Below, piece by piece: positions 46,551 to 58,797 of a stretch of DNA of 64,000 bases. The stretch is from contig CM033116.1 in assembly GCA_019321725.1 (NCBI GenBank), forward strand, positions 13,100,841 to 13,164,840, written 5' to 3'. Below the pieces are notes generated by a model. The model ran no database searches. It had not been told where the DNA came from and saw only the letters and a list, made by a program, of their open reading frames with translations. Every line of letters starts with the position of its first letter. Positions within the stretch are counted from its first letter, which is position 1. A program made the translations under genes and the position numbers. Source of the stretch: Paulownia fortunei (Eukaryota; Streptophyta; Magnoliopsida; Lamiales; Paulowniaceae).

Positions 46551-48300
46551 TTGAGTTTTCATTTGGGTAAAGTATGCATAGGTAATATGTCAAACACTGT
46601 TTTTCTTATGTTAAAGGTCTTAAATTATAATCTGTTTAACATTAGTCAATCCTGTGATAAAGGTCACATAATGGAATTTTCTAATAATCTTTGTACTGTT
46701 AAAGAAGTTGAATCTAGTCATGTTATACTCACCAGATTCAGAAAAAGGCAATATCTATATTGTTGATTGGTCATTGTCATGTACTACTAACCTCATATAT
46801 TTTGTAGCAAACAATACTAGCCCCATCTGTGTTGTAGCAAATAATTCATTAGAACAGGGTTGGTTATGGTATAAATGCTTAAACCACATCAACTTCAAGA
46901 TAATTGCAAAGCTCTCTAAACACAGTATGGTTGAAGGACTTCTAAATGGAACATATCAGAAGGATAGGATATGCTAAGCTTGTAATTGGGTGAATAGAGA
47001 ATCATCTGTCAACTACTAGAGTGTTAGAGCTACTCCTCATGGACCTATTTGGACCGATACATGCAGTCAGTCCATGCAGCAAAAAATACACCATTGCGAT
47101 CGTAGATGATTATATACTAGACACACTAGGGTTATATTTCTACAAAGCAAAGATGAAGGCCTTATATGTTCCCATTTCCAAAATCTATTTTCTCATTTCA
47201 TATTATTCTAAAATCCAGAATCATGTTTGTTTGATCTATTTTCAATAGAATGTCCAATTTATCTTCTCATTTTTCCAAAAAAGATAACATCTTAAATCTA
47301 TAATTCCAATTTCCAACCTATACATAACCTAATCTGTCAGTTGTCAATCACTAGTACTACATGCTACACTTAGGTGTATGATCAAGAAACAGCATAACAA
47401 GACATCGTACGAGTTATGGAAAGAATGAAGCCTAATATCTCCTACTTTCATATCTTTAGATGCAATTGCTACTCCATGAAAATGGTAAAGAGAAACTCCA
47501 TATTTTCGACACCAAAGCAGATAAAGGAGTTTTCCTATGCTACTCTACTACGAGCGAATCATATAGGGTTTTCAGCAAAAGAACCCTTGTTGAAGAATTT
47601 ATTATGTGGTCTTTGATGAAAAAGACATTGAATAAGCTCTAGGAAACCCAGGCTAGATTGAAATCATGCAAGAAGAACTCCACCAATTTTGAAAAAAGCT
47701 AAGATTAAACACTAGTTGCTAGACTAACTCATCAAGAAGTCATTGGAACTAAATGAGTCTTTCAACAAAAAAAGATTAATAGGGAATTGTCGTTAGAGAC
47801 AAAACAAGATTGGTTATAAAAGGATATTCATAGGATGAGGGCATAAATTTTGATGACTTTTGCTCCTATGGCAAGACATGAAGCAATTTGAATCTTCCCT
47901 GCTTACCTAGCCTTCAAGGGTTTCATAGTGTGTCAAATGGACGTCAATTGTGCATTCTTGAATGAAAAGCTACAAGAAAGTTTAAGTGGAGCAAACTTTG
48001 GAATCTCAATCAACTCACCAACCAAGTTTGTCTATAGATTAGACAAAGAGCTCTATGAACTAAAGCAAGCACTACGAGCCTGGTATGAAACACTTAACAT
48101 AAAGCTGACGCCAATCTATAATGATAATACAAGTGTTATTGCAATCACATGCAACCCCATGCTACACTTAATGACAAAGCACTTCAACATCAGACATTAT
48201 TTTGTTAGAGACCATGTGGAAAAAAAAATATACCCACCGAATATATCAACACTGAGAATCAATTGGTTAACATGTTCATAAAAACCTATGTGACTCCAAG
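46551..48300 (+). pseudogene. Ty1/copia pol remnant (integrase, truncated RT fused to RNase H)
   Basis: In order across frames: LMLKVLNYNLFNISQSCDKG and WLWYKCLNHINFKIIAKLSK (GAG-pre-integrase), LELLLMDLFGPIHAVSPCSK and IVDDY (integrase core), MKPNISYFHIFRCNCYSM and FDTKADKGVFLCYSTTS (integrase C-terminal part), FIVCQMDVNCAFLNEKLQES and LDKELYELKQALRAWYETL (RT). It jumps straight to PIYNDNTSVIAIT and TKHFNIRHYFVRDHVEKK (RNase H), so the RT catalytic YVDD region is deleted. Stops and frameshifts occur throughout. Confidence 0.88.
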
Positions 48301-48410
48301 TTTGTCTTCTTATGATGAGAATTAGGCATGCTTGATTTAAATGTTTACTCTTGCGTAAGGCATGTTATTTATGGGGACACCATTAAAATGATTAAGCAGG
48401 AATTTTACGA

Positions 48411-49340
48411 TTTTGGGGGAGGATTTTAATTGACAAGTCAGACTTTGAAAATTTGAGATGTATTAATTGAAATGATATCATGCTTATGGTTTAAGTTAAA
48501 TGATAGATAAGTTAAAACCATTTAATATGTTATCTATCCCTTCTTGTAAAATTATTTTTAATTGTCTCATCATTTTCCACGTAAAATTATAAGAGGTGCT
48601 TGTTTTCAAAGCAACATTCAAGGCGTACTAATTATTGACCCATTTATTCAAATGTCATCATTTTACCCATTAGTAAGCCTTGGCACGTCTACCTATTACT
48701 ATCACACTCAATGTTAGACTTAAAGTCAATTTGTTTTATCCAAAAATCATCTTTTTCATATTTCATTCGGTGACAAAGGGAAACATGCCGTTTCTCATTT
48801 ATGAAATGGGCAACCCAGACTCATATGTTAGTATATCTCAAAAGCAGAAAAGATTTTTCTATTTGCTATATTGATGAAAATTCACAGTGATATTTAAAAT
48901 CTCTTCAATTGATTAAATTTTTTATCTCATAACATTATCATTTCTCAAGTGTTCTCCATAAGGGAACACTCTTGCTACTAACTAGTCTTGTGTTTTCTAA
49001 TAATTTCTTGGTTCAAACTTGAAACCAGCAGAGTGCTACCCAAAAGGAAAGAAGAGAACAGTCGACGAAGCAGTGATAATCAGGGACCAAGAGAAGTAAC
49101 CGAAGAATTATTATAGAAGAATAGGAAAAAGAAGATGTCATTTGTTGCAAAACCTATAAAAATCCTAGTAAATGAGGTACTTCATGGGAAAAAGGATCGA
49201 GAGCCACTAAGTGTTATTGAATCCACTTAGTGTGCACAATTCGCACATTACCTCCGGGATCATCTCAGTGAAACTAATGATTGGATTTGATCCTTCTGCT
49301 ATAGGCCTGTAACAAATAGCATATGCACAAATCCTACATT
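48411..49340 (+). repeat. Possible polypurine tract and 3' LTR of the copia element
   Basis: TTTTGGGGGAGG (48411-48422) follows the end of RNase H after a short gap, as in copia elements. The LTR would start at about 48430 (TGACAAGTCAG). No second LTR copy is present in the window to confirm the boundaries, so this is inferred from position. Confidence 0.4.
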
Positions 49341-49684
49341 ATATGTAAAGTGGAATGTACATATGATGTGCACCAAGAAGAAATACATAGTCCAAATCAC
49401 CCTTAGCAGCGCTCACCGTGTGGTAAGAAGCAAAAAATAACAAGGAACCTCCTAAGGGTTGATTAGGAGGAATCAAGAGAAGCTCCACAAGGAGGTGGAG
49501 ATGGAGAGTCCGAGAGGCTAATTACAAAGGTCACCTTACGAGAAAAAAAGGACTCAGACTTCTCTTTGAGTTTCTGGGTAGCAATACAACTCAACGAGGA
49601 CAAGTTATTGTTGTGCATCTATTCCTAAATTCTTCTTGATGATATCAAAAATGGGGAAGATAGACAAGTTATTACACTACATTT
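49341..49684. other. Unassigned sequence between copia remnant and element D
   Basis: Short interrupted reading frames rich in Lys, Arg and Glu codons. It may be the N-terminal side of a copia gag, but no domain can be assigned. Confidence 0.25.
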
Positions 49685-50991
49685 ATGGACCTGAATCTTG
49701 CTTTATTTGGAAACCAAGAGATAGAATTACACATTTTCTTAAATTAGGCATAACTTTCTCCCTAGTGGATGGAATTAAGTGATTTAATAGATAAGTACAC
49801 AACTTTCATGTTGATCATTTTTTAAAAATCAGTTGATTTCATGGAGAAAAATATGTGAAAAAATTCAGAACTGAAAAGGACATGTGAATTTAGAATATAT
49901 TTGGAGCGAATTTGGAAATGCCAATTTAGGCACTCTTCTACTATAAATAGGGGCTCTTGGATGTTATTTAAGACAAACAAAAACCCTTAGAGGGCGAAAT
50001 AAAGTTTTATTATTGTCTTTCTTTGGGCTAAGTTTTCTAATAGTAATGTAAGTTTTTTAGTAGTAACAGAAATGTATTCTCAAGTTTCTCTTCTAGTTTT
50101 AGTCTTTTCTATTTTCATTATATTTTTCTAAATTTCATTTAGTTGAGGAGAAAGGGTAAACCTCTTGATGGAGAAAGAGGAACAATTATAAAGATTGATA
50201 ATGTTTAGTTGTGTTGCATTATTATTTTAACTTTTGATTGAAACCCTCCTTATTTTGTGGTGATTCTTGATTTATATATCACTAATGGTACAACAAATAC
50301 TTGAATTCATTTAGCTTATTGGATGGTTCTACTCCACTGGCTGCTAATGTGAAACCATGATTTGTTGTAGACAAATGTATGCATATATACTTAATCCCAT
50401 AAATAAGTGTTGACATTAAAACCCTTCTTTAGTGTCAATTCTTGATTTTTGTATCACTAATGACACAATAAATACTTGAGTTCATTTAGCTTATTGTACT
50501 GTTCTACTCCATCGACTGCTAACGTGAAACCTTGATTTGTTGTAGACAAAGGTGTGTATAAATACTTGATCCTATAGACAAGTATTGGTGTTGAGAGATA
50601 ATTTGCTAACAGTAAAATAATATGATTTTAAAAACAATAAGATAATATCATGATTACCTTAATGCATGAGCTACTTGATAACATCTTTCCATTAGAACCT
50701 TCATTATGTATGAATTCTAACAGTGGTATTTAAAAGAGGTAAAAAGAATAAATAATCATTCATATATCCAAAATTCAAGAGCGGATTCCTAATCCTCAGT
50801 ACTTTTATTACTTTGATTTTTTTATTATAGCATAAAATTTTCTTTATAATCTAAACCACATTCAGCCAATCTTTTAAGAAATTTAAACCTAAAAACTTCA
50901 AAAAACTTCACTGTAGATCGACATTCAACTCTTGAGAAATTTATTACTTGACTCAACCTGCACTTGGATTTGCAACCTTAAAGTTGTAGCA
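49685..50991 (+). repeat. 5' LTR of element D, left end truncated
   Basis: It ends GTTGTAGCA just before the PBS and matches the inverted LTR 24816-26568 from the ATGGACCTGAATC motif onward, so about 375 bases of its U3 are missing. The TATA box CTATAAATAG is at 49941-49950. Confidence 0.82.
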
Positions 50992-50997
50992 AATTTT

Positions 50998-51014
50998 TGG
51001 CACCGTAGCCGGGG
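50998..51014 (+). other. Primer binding site of element D (Asp tRNA)
   Basis: TGGCACCGTAGCCGGGG, close to the perfect complement of plant tRNA-Asp, directly after the LTR. Confidence 0.88.
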
Positions 51015-51191
51015 AAGGCAAGGTAAGTATTCAGGTTTGTAAATATTTTCCCTTTGTAAATATTATGTGTTTGTTTTCTTTATGGTTATATATTGATATG
51101 GTATTGTAATCATAATTCTCGTTGTTTAGTTAGAAATAATTATAAAACTTTATTTGGAAATTTATTTTAGTTACCTCCACACAAATTTGTC

Positions 51192-52475
51192 ATGGTTGAA
51201 AATAAAAGTGTTCAGATGAAAATGAGAATCAACAAGTGCGTACCATGCATTATTACTTGCAACCTCCTCAAAATCCATCTCCTTCTAGTTTCATTTTTTC
51301 CTTTCAATGCAAATAACTTTCGATTCAAGCAAGTTATGATCCCTTTACTTCCTAATTTTCATGGTTTAGACTGTGAAAGCTCTTACTTGCATTTGAAAGA
51401 ATTTAATGAAGTATGTGCTATTTTTGAAGATCAAACTTGTACAAATGAGATCGTTAAACTCAAATTATTTTCCTTTTCTTTAAAAGATAAAGAAAAAACT
51501 TGGCTTAACTCTTTAAAACCTAGGTCAGTTGGCACTTGGCAATAAATGCAAGCTAAATTAACAAATCCAAATTTTTTCTCAAAATTTTAATGAAGTTTTT
51601 TTTCAATGTTGGAAAAAATTTAAAGATTTGTTGAATTCATGCCCACATCATGGTTGTAAAAAATGGTTCTTATTAGTTTCTTTTATGAAGGTTTAACTCC
51701 TGAAACAAAACAATTTGTTGAAACAATGTGTAATGGTGAGTTTTTTGATAAAGAACCTGGTGAAGCATTAGAATATCTAGACCATTTGACAAAAAACTAT
51801 CAATCATAGTATAATGTTAATTCTTCTGAAAGTTCTATTAGATCTAACCTTGCTAATTGTAATAAAGAAAATAATCTAAATGCTTGGATTGTTAGTTTAA
51901 TAAGAAAAGTTGAGGCCATGAAACTTAAAAAAGTAAAGAAAATTAGATCTGTTCAAGATGAAGAAGTTTGTAGCATTTGTAAATTTGTGGGACACTCCAC
52001 CAATGAATGCCCAAATATTCTAGCACAAGCAAATGTCATGAACATATTTCAAAAATCTTTTTCATTCTCTATATTCTAAAACTTACAATCCATAATGGAG
52101 AAATCATCCAAATTTTAGTTGACAAGATGAGAACCGTGTCCAACCGCTACATTCACAAAAGCTACCAAATTTTCTTTCTTATCTACCTCCACATATAAAA
52201 TCTCTTAAGGAAACTTTACAAATATTTATGCATGCACAAAAAAATATTAATAACTAGACTTCACAACCATCAATGATAATAAAAACATACTTTCAACATT
52301 GACAACCTTTTTGTATACTCATGAAAAAGGTAAATTTCTTGCTCAACCTCAACCTAATCCTCCCTCTCAGTGTCATGTTTTTTCTTCAGATGAAAATTCA
52401 GTCAATGAGGCTAATTCGATCACAACTTTTTGAAATGAAAAAGTTATTGACAAGATTATTCATCCTAAGAAGAAT
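51192..52475 (+). pseudogene. Element D gag
   Basis: Start ATG of MVENKSVQMK. MIPLLPNFHGLDCESSYLHL, LKEFNEVCAIFEDQT, IVKLKLFSFSLKDKEKTWLN and LKPRSVGTWQ, then a stop at 51543 and a deletion that removes the FFPTHKTN part seen in B. The zinc knuckle CSICKFVGHSTNEC (about 51970-52012) is intact. An in-frame TAG at 51807 is shared with B (17178). The B-like sequence ends near 52475. Confidence 0.85.
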
Positions 52476-53106
52476 CCAAAGTCAGTAATCACTGCTAAAT
52501 CTCTCTCTCATACTTATGTAACACCTCTACCTTTGCATAGCATGTTAACAAATTCTAAGAAAAATGAGCAAGAAAAGGAGATTCTTAAAACTTTTCAAAA
52601 AGTGGAGGTAAACATCTCTCTTCTTGATGCGATCAAACAGGTGCCTGAATATGCTAAGTTCCTCAAAGAGCTACGCAATAACAAATGGAAGTTGAGGGGG
52701 GATGAAAAGGTAAGTGTGGGGGAGAATGTTTCGGCGGTTTTTCAAAGAAAACTCCATCCAAAGTATAAGGATCCAGACACTTTTACTATCCCTTATACCA
52801 TTGGTAAGACTAGATTTGAAAATTGCATGTTAGATTTGGGAGCATCAACTAATGTTATGCCATATTCTATTTATGCTTATTTAAATCTAGGACCTTTAAA
52901 AGAAACTGGTGTTATCATACAATTGGCTGATAGATCTAATACATATCCAATAGGGGTTGTGGAAGAAGTTCTTGTGCATCTGAATGAATTAGTTTTCCCT
53001 GCTGTTTTTTATGTTCTTGAGATGGAGGATGACATATGCCCTAATCCCACACACATTCTTTTAGGAAGACCATTTATAAAGACAGCCCAAACTAAGACCA
53101 TTCATG
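52476..53106 (+). pseudogene. Element D protease block, open frame
   Basis: An open frame of 192 codons from 52533: LLDAIKQVPEYAKFLKELRN, VFQRKLHPKYKDPDTFTIPY, active site CMLDLGASTNVMPYSIYAYL, flap TGVIIQLADRSNTYPIGVVE, then YVLEMEDD and HILLGRPFIKTAQTK. The DLGAS motif is intact and no stop interrupts it, unlike the rest of the element. It is less like B's protease (VNLLSFSIYEQL) than the flanking parts of D are like B, which suggests it came from another Athila/Tat family. It ends in frame with nothing to follow, as pol is deleted. Confidence 0.8.
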
Positions 53107-53903
53107 GATGACATTCTTCTAACTCTTAAGAAGTGATTTTATTTTCTTCCTAAAAATGTAATTTTAAAAATTTATAAAACTAAGATTGAAAGATTAAGGA
53201 TGCTTATGCACAATGAAATTCCAAGGGACATATGATGGATAATTAAATTAAAAGTAAGAGTAGTAGGGAGTTTTTCACATGAGTTTTCAAACTTGCTTAC
53301 TAGATACATACCTGGTTTTGGTAAAAACACATATTAAAAAAACACAAAGAGCAGGAAAATATAAGTTTGTTACAAATGTGCTTGATGGACTTGAAACACA
53401 AAGTGTCGTTCATTAGGAATGACATTTAAAAATCGAGAAGGTAAAATTTAATTCATTATAGATAGACTGAGTAAGGAGTTTTTAGATGACATTATATAGA
53501 CTCTTGAGATACATTCATGTGAATTAGTACATCTTGCAATTCTTGATTTATGGAATCACTTCCATGATGAATATGAGCGTTTTAGTTTTGAAATATGACA
53601 TTAAAAGACACTGTTTGCCAATTTATAAGAAAATTGGATAGAAAGCATATCCTTGACCCATAGAGGGTATTTAAGCCGTTACTAGACGTAAAACTAGAGA
53701 AACATGTGAGCCATAGTCATAACTATATGCACATTCACATGTAAGTAGTTAATTTTCAAAATTTGTGTCTTTATTTTCAACCTTTCTGACAAAAAAAAAA
53801 GTACAATAAATGCATTCCCTGTTCATACTTTAACAAATATCACCATACTTACTCTATTTTTGCACAACTCACTTTAAAAAAAAAGAAAGAAAGAAAGTAC
53901 ATA
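53107..53903 (+). other. Element D 3' region shared with element B
   Basis: It matches 21400-22186 of B: GATGACATTCTTCTAACTCT at both starts, and the DLWNHF...CQFIRKLD coding remnant. It has more stops than B's copy. Confidence 0.8.
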
Positions 53904-54414
53904 AAAGGGTCTTCCACTTGCAAGTTCAACTGTATTTGTGTATTTTGTGAAACCAATCCAGGAAAAAATGGTAAGTTTATAGGGGTAGCCAATAAACTTG
54001 ATAGAACTTTAGCAAAAAAAATAAATTCATTTAGTGTATGAGGGAGGCAGTTTGGGTTAACGAGGAGTGTTGCTATTTTTTGTTCATATAGGAAGAGTCA
54101 AAATTTTAGGAGTTATCCCAAAACCTTTAACAATATAGAATATCACATGTATGACCATCGAAGATAAGCTAAAACGTCACATATTCATGACATAATATCT
54201 AACATGTTAAATAATGTGGTTGCATTCATCACTCTACCTAGTGGTTTTGGTATACTAGAGGAATTATTTCAAGTTGTCTATTGGGCATAACTCAATATTC
54301 AGTAGAAACCTGTAGGTATTTTTAATGTTAATGGTTTCTTTGATGGTTTGCTATATTTTCTAGATCATGCTGTAGAAAAATATTTTATTTCACCATCTAC
54401 GAGATGAATTCTCA
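53904..54414 (+). pseudogene. Captured LOG-family gene remnant, copy in element D
   Basis: It reads in several frames: STCKFNCICVFCETNPGKNG, then after a one-base shift HLVYEGGSLG (the GGGSxGLMG loop, nearly intact), GVIPKPLTI with a TAG stop (54136), then after another shift VVAFITLPSGFGILEELFQV (the PGGxGTxEE motif), [24 protein letters not shown] and [13 protein letters not shown], followed by TGA (54405). D thus retains the middle to C-terminal part deleted in B but breaks off just after the second shared stop. Both stops are at the same codons as in B. Intronless throughout. Confidence 0.88.
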
Positions 54415-55340
54415 CAGCAATCACACTGATATTGAGGAGGAAGAGGTAATATATTTTTTGGCAAATGATGTTGATGAATCTACCTGAATGACTAATAAGT
54501 TATGTGTTTCTCTCTCAATTGATTTATTTCATGAGGATTTATGTGAAGCTTTTCAAGAATGCATCCATGAACTCTATATCATTACAGAAAAGCACACACT
54601 TCTCACTATTGAGAAAGATAAGCTTCAAAGTGAGCACAAAACTCTCATAACTAATTTGAAAAGTCAACAAGGTTGCGTGGATGAGTGCAACAATCTTAAA
54701 GCAGAAAATACTCAATTAAAATAAAATATTGCACTCATAACACAAAGTGAAGTTGTACTATTTGCAAAGAATGCAACCTAATCTATTCTTTCTCTAAAGT
54801 GTCCAAATCCATGGACAACTTGATAAACATGGAAAAAGTATTTGGTGACAAAATTGGAGTAGGATTTGATCGATCAAATACTACTGAGTCCTCTCTTATA
54901 ATAAGGATAAAAAAAAACTTATATGAAGAAAAGGGAAAGATAACTTTTGTCAAAGGTCAAATGAAATAGACTCAGAGTCTACATCATTAAGATATTCGAA
55001 TAGGCCTGAACCTAGTCAAGTTATTAGAAAGGGGCTGGGATATGTGGAAAAATAGGAACTTGCGATACCTCGAACATCTAAAATTTGAAGTCCTAAAGTA
55101 TGGCCAACCAAGAGACTACGATTCAGCATGGACAAAACAAAAAATCCAAAGTTAACCCACCCTACTTGACACAGAGAGATGTGAAAATCTACTATCAATT
55201 TAATTATAAGAACGGTAGACCTCGCAAATGGTACAAGGATCATCAAATTGCAAGATATAATCGTGACCATGCATTTACACACCACAAATTGCATAGATTG
55301 AATGCACACAAGCATAACCACACACTTGTCATCCTTTGAC
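54415..55340 (+). pseudogene. Probable Ty1/copia gag C-terminal remnant
   Basis: A coiled-coil-like stretch (CEAFQECIHELYIITEKHTL, LTIEKDKLQSEHKTLITNLK, CNNLKAENTQLK) follows an acidic EEEEVIYFLAN segment. It resembles the region after the zinc knuckle in SIRE/Maximus-type copia gag. A later open piece (55100-55339) is basic, with no clear motif. Stops are frequent. It may belong to the same copia family as 46551-48300, but not in the order of one intact element. Confidence 0.5.
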
Positions 55341-55439
55341 TACTTGAAAATTTTCAAGGAACATGCTACTTTGGAATTATGTCATTCAATTATGGATGGA
55401 TGGCTTCCAAAATCCTCATAAAATATATTTTCTACAATT

Positions 55440-55890
55440 ATTTTGAAAATTGGATCGGACCGATCGGTTTAATAAAAAATCGAAGGTTGGTCGGGTCCAA
55501 TTAAGCATATAAAATTGGATTTTTGATTTGACTGGTCAAAATCAATCAAAATCGGTTTTTATTTTTTATTTTATTATTTTATTATTTTATTATTTTTTAA
55601 TTTTAATTTTAATTTTTTAAGAAGTTTAAATTTTATATTTTGTAATATTTATGTGATTACTTGTGTTTTGTTAGATATTTTTTTAGGTAGTTATTTATCT
55701 TTTTTTATATTTTAAATATATTACATAATAATTAATTTATTATATTATCATTTTGCATAATATAATAAGAAAATATAATCAATTTTCATTAGACCGGTCC
55801 GACCGATGGTTGAATCGGTCTGACTGGTTGAACTGTTAATCATTAGCAAGACTAGTTTGGTCACCAATCCGATTATAAAAATACTATTTT
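55440..55890. mobile_element. Possible MITE-like element with AT-rich core
   Basis: GC-richer outer parts with repeated GGTCGG/CCGGTCCGACCG words (55455-55500 and 55793-55830) flank a very AT-rich core containing TTTTATTA repeats. The outer parts are loosely inverted with respect to each other. Ends and target duplication are not clear. Confidence 0.35.
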
Positions 55891-58101
55891 CTACCATCTT
55901 CGATTTTAACTGGTCCTTATCATAGGATTATTAAGAATAGTAACTCCGAAAGGTTATCACAAACGACTTTTAGTCAATTGGAACAACAACTAATGTTATG
56001 GACATTGGTATGGTGGTAGTGGTTATATGACATATTGATAGATATCAACCTTGTAGGTTTCTTAGAATGAATGAGATTAGTTTTAAAATAATTAAAGATT
56101 TCAATTAATTCTGGTAAGTAGTTTGTCTGATTAAATCCTACTACTAGATAGTGAATTTATTGACCCGCACCATTTAAGCTAAAATTAGTCCATATTCAAG
56201 AGAGAAGATAAAAAATTTGGATCTAAGAATCGAGTCTTATTGAGCTGGATCAAATTTAGCCTAACTACTGGAGTAGGTCTCGAAAATTTATTAATTTTAT
56301 TAAAATTTTAAATCTCCATTGCGCAACAACTTGAATCCAACACTTAATAATCTGTGGTACATTCGAATAATAGAGGGAGGAAAATCGTAAGGAATTGGGT
56401 GAATCCAAATTCAACCATACGCTCAAATATGTGCGTGGCTACGAAGCAATCAAATTCCAACAAATATTACATAAATAAAACTCAATGATAAGATTAATTG
56501 AAAAAATTATCTTTGCACAACAGTCGTCAGCGTCCAATAATATTTTAAGAGTACTTGAAATTATTTAACAATAGTTGACTCAATATTTGAGTGATGTTAT
56601 ATAGTCTTTTCAAATTGGAACTATATTATAAATAATATAGATATAGACCCAAAACTTTGTAATTAATGTACTATAAGCACGAACCAAGCATGTTGAGATA
56701 GTGCATTACTTGCAGAAATGTATTCACAAAAACTGACTCTCCAAATTATGGATCATCTTAATCATTTCATGGGGCACAAAATCTCTTTGAAGAGCTGTTT
56801 GCATTATCTAACCTGATTACTGTAAATTTGAGAATTAATTCTTACAATATATTGAATTTTGTTAACAAAAACATAACTTGATTTAAAGGTGATTAAATTA
56901 TGATTAAATCAATTAACATAAATTAATACAGACAGGGTAGAAAATCATTAAAGCTGGTTATCTAAATCTATCAAAGATTTGATTAATGCAATGAAATCAA
57001 CTGTCCAGCACTCATATTTACTATTTTGTCACAAGATTTTGATGGACCAATAATAATCTGAATCCAATTGTCTGAAGAGGCTCATTTCAATGGGTCAAAT
57101 TCTAGTATATAAGAGGTCCTATCGGTTGGCTTTGCAAAATTATGGAGACAATGTAGCAAAATTTAAAATTTTTCAACAATTAAAATAAATATAAAAATTA
57201 TATAAACAAGATTTGATGTGATTAAACGATTATGCGTATTTTGGTATCTTGAAAGACGAGTTATAATTTAAAATTTGTACATCAAGCACTTCTTTTGATA
57301 AAGTTGATAAGAATCTATTCAAATCCGTATCTATCCACGAGCTCCTTCATAAATCTTGCTCCAAACTCAGCCCCTTTGGATCAAATCGCCAAGAACTCCA
57401 AGTGTCGTTACTTTTAAGTGTATCTATACATTAAATGCCCACTTGCAAACTATCCTATACTAGTGGGATAAGAATCGATGATTCGAGCCTAAGAATTTTG
57501 TGTTTGGAACAAGAACAATCAAATTATTTTGGGTGCGTGATTAACTCTTAATTCAAGAGGTGAAAGAAGAATCAGTTTAAATATTTTAGACAAGGAAGAT
57601 GCAAAATAAGCTGGAAATTTTTACCAGATTTTTCTTTGTAAAAATTGGAATTTTCTCAAAAACACACACTAAGACGCCATCATATATGCGCTAGAAATTT
57701 TCAGCTTATACAGCAAGAGAGTTTCCATCACATGCCAACTCTCCTTCCCTATCCATGCATATTTTTAAGGTAAGTCTTTAATTCCAAATTAAAGACTTCA
57801 TCCTAATTGTCTTAGAAATTAAATCTTGTATTTAATTTTTATTGGACTTCTTACAAGCTCCATACCCAATGAACACTTACCTAATAAAAATAATTAGGTT
57901 CATTTATTTGATCCACACAATTAAATTAATTCATTCCATAAATTAAAAGGCCATACTATAATTAATTAATCCACTAAGTTAATTATTTATTATAAGTTGG
58001 CTTTCTAATCCAATTATCCATTTAATTAATTTAATTTGTTAATAAATTAATTTAGCTTATGAATTAATTAAGTTCAATTTAATTAATTATATTAATTAAA
58101 T
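55891..58101. other. AT-rich intergenic region, no gene recognised
   Basis: No open stretch over about 60 codons and no recognisable repeat or domain. AATTAATT-rich runs occur near 57960-58095. Confidence 0.4.
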
Positions 58102-58328
58102 TAAAAGTAAATTACAAAAATATAGGTCTAGTCTAATTTCAAAAAATCCAGCATCTTTTTAAATTACAAATAACCCAATGATGTTTGTTTATATTTTACA
58201 AATACCTCTTCAGATATAATTTATAAAATAGAAATAAATATTAATGGGGGTATTTGTAATTTACAAATTTAGATGGATTTTTTTGCATATAGCCTAAATT
58301 TCAAGGGTAGATATTATAATTTATCTTT
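58102..58328. mobile_element. Small inverted-repeat element (MITE)
   Basis: The left arm (TAAAAGTAAATTACAAAAATA, with AAAAAATCCAGCATC and AAATTACAAATAACCC) matches the reverse complement of the right arm (TAAAGATAAATTATAATATC, AAAAAAATCCATCT, AAATTACAAATACCCCC). Its 227 bases consist almost wholly of the two arms. Confidence 0.7.
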
Positions 58329-58797
58329 AAACTAATCCAACTTATGTGCAAGAAATGGACTCGTTCGAGTTTATGTGTGACCTTTAAGTTCACCCATGTG
58401 CGTAAGTGGATTCATAACTATTGTAACTTAATTAAAAATTAAAATATTTTGATTTATTATTTCATTTAATTAATCCTCTTAGACTTAACTCCTTAATTAT
58501 AAGAATCCACCAATCATGGTTAGCGCGTAGCAAGACACCATGAAAATCTAGACATAAGCGAAGGTGGCGAACTTTTCCAATTAAAAATTTTAATGCAACT
58601 AAAGTTTATGAAATAATCTCCCAATTGCATATAAGATATGAATTATTAGTCGAAATCTATTAGCATAATAACTACGTACCCGTTACTTGTCACTTGACTC
58701 CATGTTAAACACTAAACATATTTCAATCCAATTCTGCATAGAAGAGGATTACCCTCGGCTTTGGTTGAAGCAAATATTATATCTCTAAAGATTTTCT

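Larger units (their letters stand above)
49685..54414 (+). mobile_element. Element D: chimeric, non-autonomous Athila-like element with captured LOG sequence
   Basis: Partial 5' LTR, Asp-tRNA PBS, gag of the same family as B, a protease block unlike B's, then directly the B-type 3' region with the LOG remnant. RT, RNase H and integrase are absent: 53107 in D corresponds to about 21400 in B. Homology to B ends at about 54414. The two outer ends are truncated, with copia-type sequence beyond. Confidence 0.85.

Noticed and set aside
55016..55339. Overlapping open stretches on both strands near 55.1 kb as host genes
   Set aside because: No domain, no splice signals, and they adjoin a probable copia gag remnant.
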